Assembly: GCF_009649685.1 (NCBI RefSeq)
Contig: NZ_WJPK01000002.1
Span: 1,032,202 to 1,096,201 of the forward strand
Source of the DNA: Flavobacteriaceae bacterium EG-1
GTDB taxonomy: Bacteria; Bacteroidota; Bacteroidia; Flavobacteriales; Flavobacteriaceae
Length of the DNA stretch: 64,000 nt
Direction: 5' to 3'
Every line of letters starts with the position of its first letter. The stretch's first letter is position 1. Made by a program: the position numbers and the translations under genes. A model generated the notes under the pieces. It worked only from the letters and a program-made list of their open reading frames with translations, was not told where the DNA came from and searched no databases. Shown here one piece after another: positions 62,476 through 64,000 of the stretch.

Positions 62476-63528
62476 CTATGCGCTTTGCTTTTCGTTGAAT
62501 AAATTCAATTTTCTAAGCCATTCTGTTTTTCTATTTAATACAAAAATATCAATAAATAAAAATAGAAGTCCTGCTGCTAAAAACCATTGAAATTGATCTT
62601 TGTATTCAGCAAATTGCTTAGCTTCAAATTCCTTTTTATCCATTTGTAATAATTGATCTTTTATATAGTTTACAGCTTCTTCTGTGTTTGAACCATCAAT
62701 ATATTCACCATTTCCTTCTTCAGCTATATCAATTAATACTTCTTGATTTAGCTTTGTAATAACTACTTCACCCTTGCTATCTTTTTTAAGACTTTCAACT
62801 ACTCCTTTTCTTTTAATAGGAATTGGTGCTCCTTTTGATTTGCCCACCCCTATGGTAAAAATTCGAATTCCAGCTTCTGTAGCTTCTTCAACAGCATCAA
62901 TGGTTGTACCCTCAGAATGATCTTCACCATCGGAAATAACGAATAAAACGCGATTGGTTTGCTCCTCATCATCATAATAAGTTGTTGCTAAGTCAATTGC
63001 AGCATTTATAGCTGTACCTTGCGAGGTGAGCATATCGGTATTCATATTCTGTAAAAACATTTTTGCTGCACCATAATCTGTTGTAATAGGTAATTGCGGA
63101 TATGCCTGACCAGCATATGCAATAATACCTATTCGGTCACTTGCTAATTGATTAATGATTTCCGACACTAATCGTTTTGCTTTCTCTAATCTATTAGGTG
63201 CAATGTCTTCGGCCAACATACTTTTAGAAACATCTATTGCAAAAACAATATCTACACCTTCACGTTTTACAGTTTCAAGTTTTGTGCCAATTTTAGGATT
63301 TACCAAACCTAAGGTTAATGAAGAAATACCCAAGAGAAAAAGTATAAGTTTTAATGTTGATTTAAAATTAGATTTACTTGGTGTTAATCTCTTTAATAGT
63401 ACTGAATCGGCAAATTTATTTTGTGTTCTCTTTTTCCAAATTTGAAGCAGTATAAAAAGTACCACTAACACCGGAACGATGAAGAGTAGATAGAAATATA
63501 TTTTTTCGTCTAATTGTATTGTCGACAT
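62476..63528 (-). CDS. batB: BatB protein, von Willebrand factor A domain
   Basis: 350 residues. Two N-terminal membrane segments (about 10-30 and 58-77), a VWA domain from about 90 with the metal site Asp99-Val-Ser-Lys-Ser103 (FAIDVSKSMLAED) and VLFVISDGEDHSEG, and a C-terminal membrane segment (QWFLAAGLLFLFIDIFVL). It forms a membrane-bound complex with BatA, probably facing the periplasm. It lies 6 nt after BatA. Confidence 0.93.
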   Translation of the reverse strand: MSTIQLDEKIYFYLLFIVPVLVVLFILLQIWKKRTQNKFADSVLLKRLTPSKSNFKSTLKLILFLLGISSLTLGLVNPKIGTKLETVKREGVDIVFAIDVSKSMLAEDIAPNRLEKAKRLVSEIINQLASDRIGIIAYAGQAYPQLPITTDYGAAKMFLQNMNTDMLTSQGTAINAAIDLATTYYDDEEQTNRVLFVISDGEDHSEGTTIDAVEEATEAGIRIFTIGVGKSKGAPIPIKRKGVVESLKKDSKGEVVITKLNQEVLIDIAEEGNGEYIDGSNTEEAVNYIKDQLLQMDKKEFEAKQFAEYKDQFQWFLAAGLLFLFIDIFVLNRKTEWLRKLNLFNEKQSA

Positions 63529-63534
63529 CTTTTT

Positions 63535-64000
63535 TTATATAAAACTTCGGAAAACGGTATTTCTTAAAATCCATTCTAATAAAAGCAGTGCTCCTGCTAA
63601 GAAAATCCATGGACGAAATTTTTCCTCGTATCTGTAATATTTAAATTCTTCTATTTCTGTTTTTTCGAGCTTATTTATTTCATCATAAATAGCTTCTAGC
63701 TTTTCGTTATTGGTAGCTCTAAAATATTTTCCTCCGGTTACCAATGCAATTTCTTGTAAAAGTTCATCATCAATTTCAACTTGTCGCATACCATATTTAA
63801 ATGAGCCGTCTGCATTGTACGCAATTGGGGTTAATGCGTTTCCATTCGTACCTAGTCCTATTGTGTATGTTTTTATACCAAATTCAACAGCTAAATCTGC
63901 AGCAGTTTGCGGTTCAATAAAACCACCATTATTTACACCGTCTGTTAATAATATAATTATTTTACTAATTGCTTTGCTTTCCTTTAATCTGTTTACAGCA
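63535..64000 (-). CDS. batA: BatA protein, 5' part outside the window
   Basis: The frame is open to the window edge, so the N-terminus is missing; about 155 residues remain. The visible part has KIIILLTDGVNNGGFIEPQTAADLAVEFGIKTYTIGLGTNG, the C-terminal half of a VWA domain with the metal-binding TDG motif. VTGGKYFRATNNEKLEAIYDEINKLEKTEIE and a terminal membrane segment (FRPWIFLAGALLLLEWIL) follow. Gene order BatA-B-C-D-E is complete on the minus strand. Confidence 0.9.
   Translation of the reverse strand, partial: AVNRLKESKAISKIIILLTDGVNNGGFIEPQTAADLAVEFGIKTYTIGLGTNGNALTPIAYNADGSFKYGMRQVEIDDELLQEIALVTGGKYFRATNNEKLEAIYDEINKLEKTEIEEFKYYRYEEKFRPWIFLAGALLLLEWILRNTVFRSFI

Overview
The window is AT-rich DNA from a member of the Bacteroidota, most likely a marine flavobacterium. 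The evidence is a SusC/SusD pair, relaxed-lipobox lipoproteins, promoters of the Bacteroidota type (TTTG, 19 nt, TAnnTTTG), leaders without Shine-Dalgarno sequences, a complete BatA-E set, Bacteroidota-type AddA/AddB proteins and the flavobacterial IPExxxVDY protein. No rRNA, tRNA, CRISPR array, insertion sequence or prophage was seen.

Region 1 (1-19.8 kb, + strand) is a sulfated-polysaccharide locus joined to a non-phosphorylating L-fucose pathway. It holds a sulfatase (5' end cut off), SusC, SusD and a large FG-GAP/ASPIC lipoprotein. These are followed by L-fuconate dehydratase, a 2-keto-3-deoxy-L-fuconate dehydrogenase-like SDR, a FAH-family hydrolase, an L-fucose dehydrogenase-like SDR, a FucP-type permease, FMN L-lactate dehydrogenase and pyruvate carboxylase. 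Together they would import sulfated fucose-containing glycans (fucoidan is the obvious candidate), cut L-fucose to pyruvate and L-lactate, oxidise lactate to pyruvate, and carboxylate pyruvate to oxaloacetate. A fuconolactonase is not in the window.

Region 2 (19.8-31 kb) has a GNAT protein, an SDR, an AddB-like nuclease, an OmpA-family protein with TSP3 repeats, an AddA-like helicase/nuclease and superoxide dismutase. After sod comes a 1.1-kb stretch without protein genes. It carries four dispersed copies of a ~70-nt element on the minus strand. Each copy has a conserved body, a terminator hairpin with covarying stem bases, and a TAnnTTTG-like box 5-6 nt upstream. I read this as a multicopy small-RNA array, the most interesting signal in the window.

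Region 3 (31-44.9 kb) is mostly housekeeping: a long PurF-like amidotransferase, PfkB kinase, viroplasmin-RNase H, PurN, then acpP-fabF-rnc-IPExxxVDY-pyk. It continues with an AraC regulator, a small ORF, an AhpD-like protein, a cupredoxin-like protein, a PF06695 membrane protein, DNA polymerase IV, a Rossmann-fold protein and a CYTH protein.

Region 4 (44.9-64 kb, almost all minus strand) has an RND efflux operon (GbsR/MarR regulator, membrane fusion protein, RND pump, outer-membrane factor, TetR regulator), a hypothetical gene with pheS, and a SulP / universal-stress-like / beta-carbonic anhydrase / SulP cluster. It ends with the Bat operon (BatE, D, C, B and a BatA cut by the window end).
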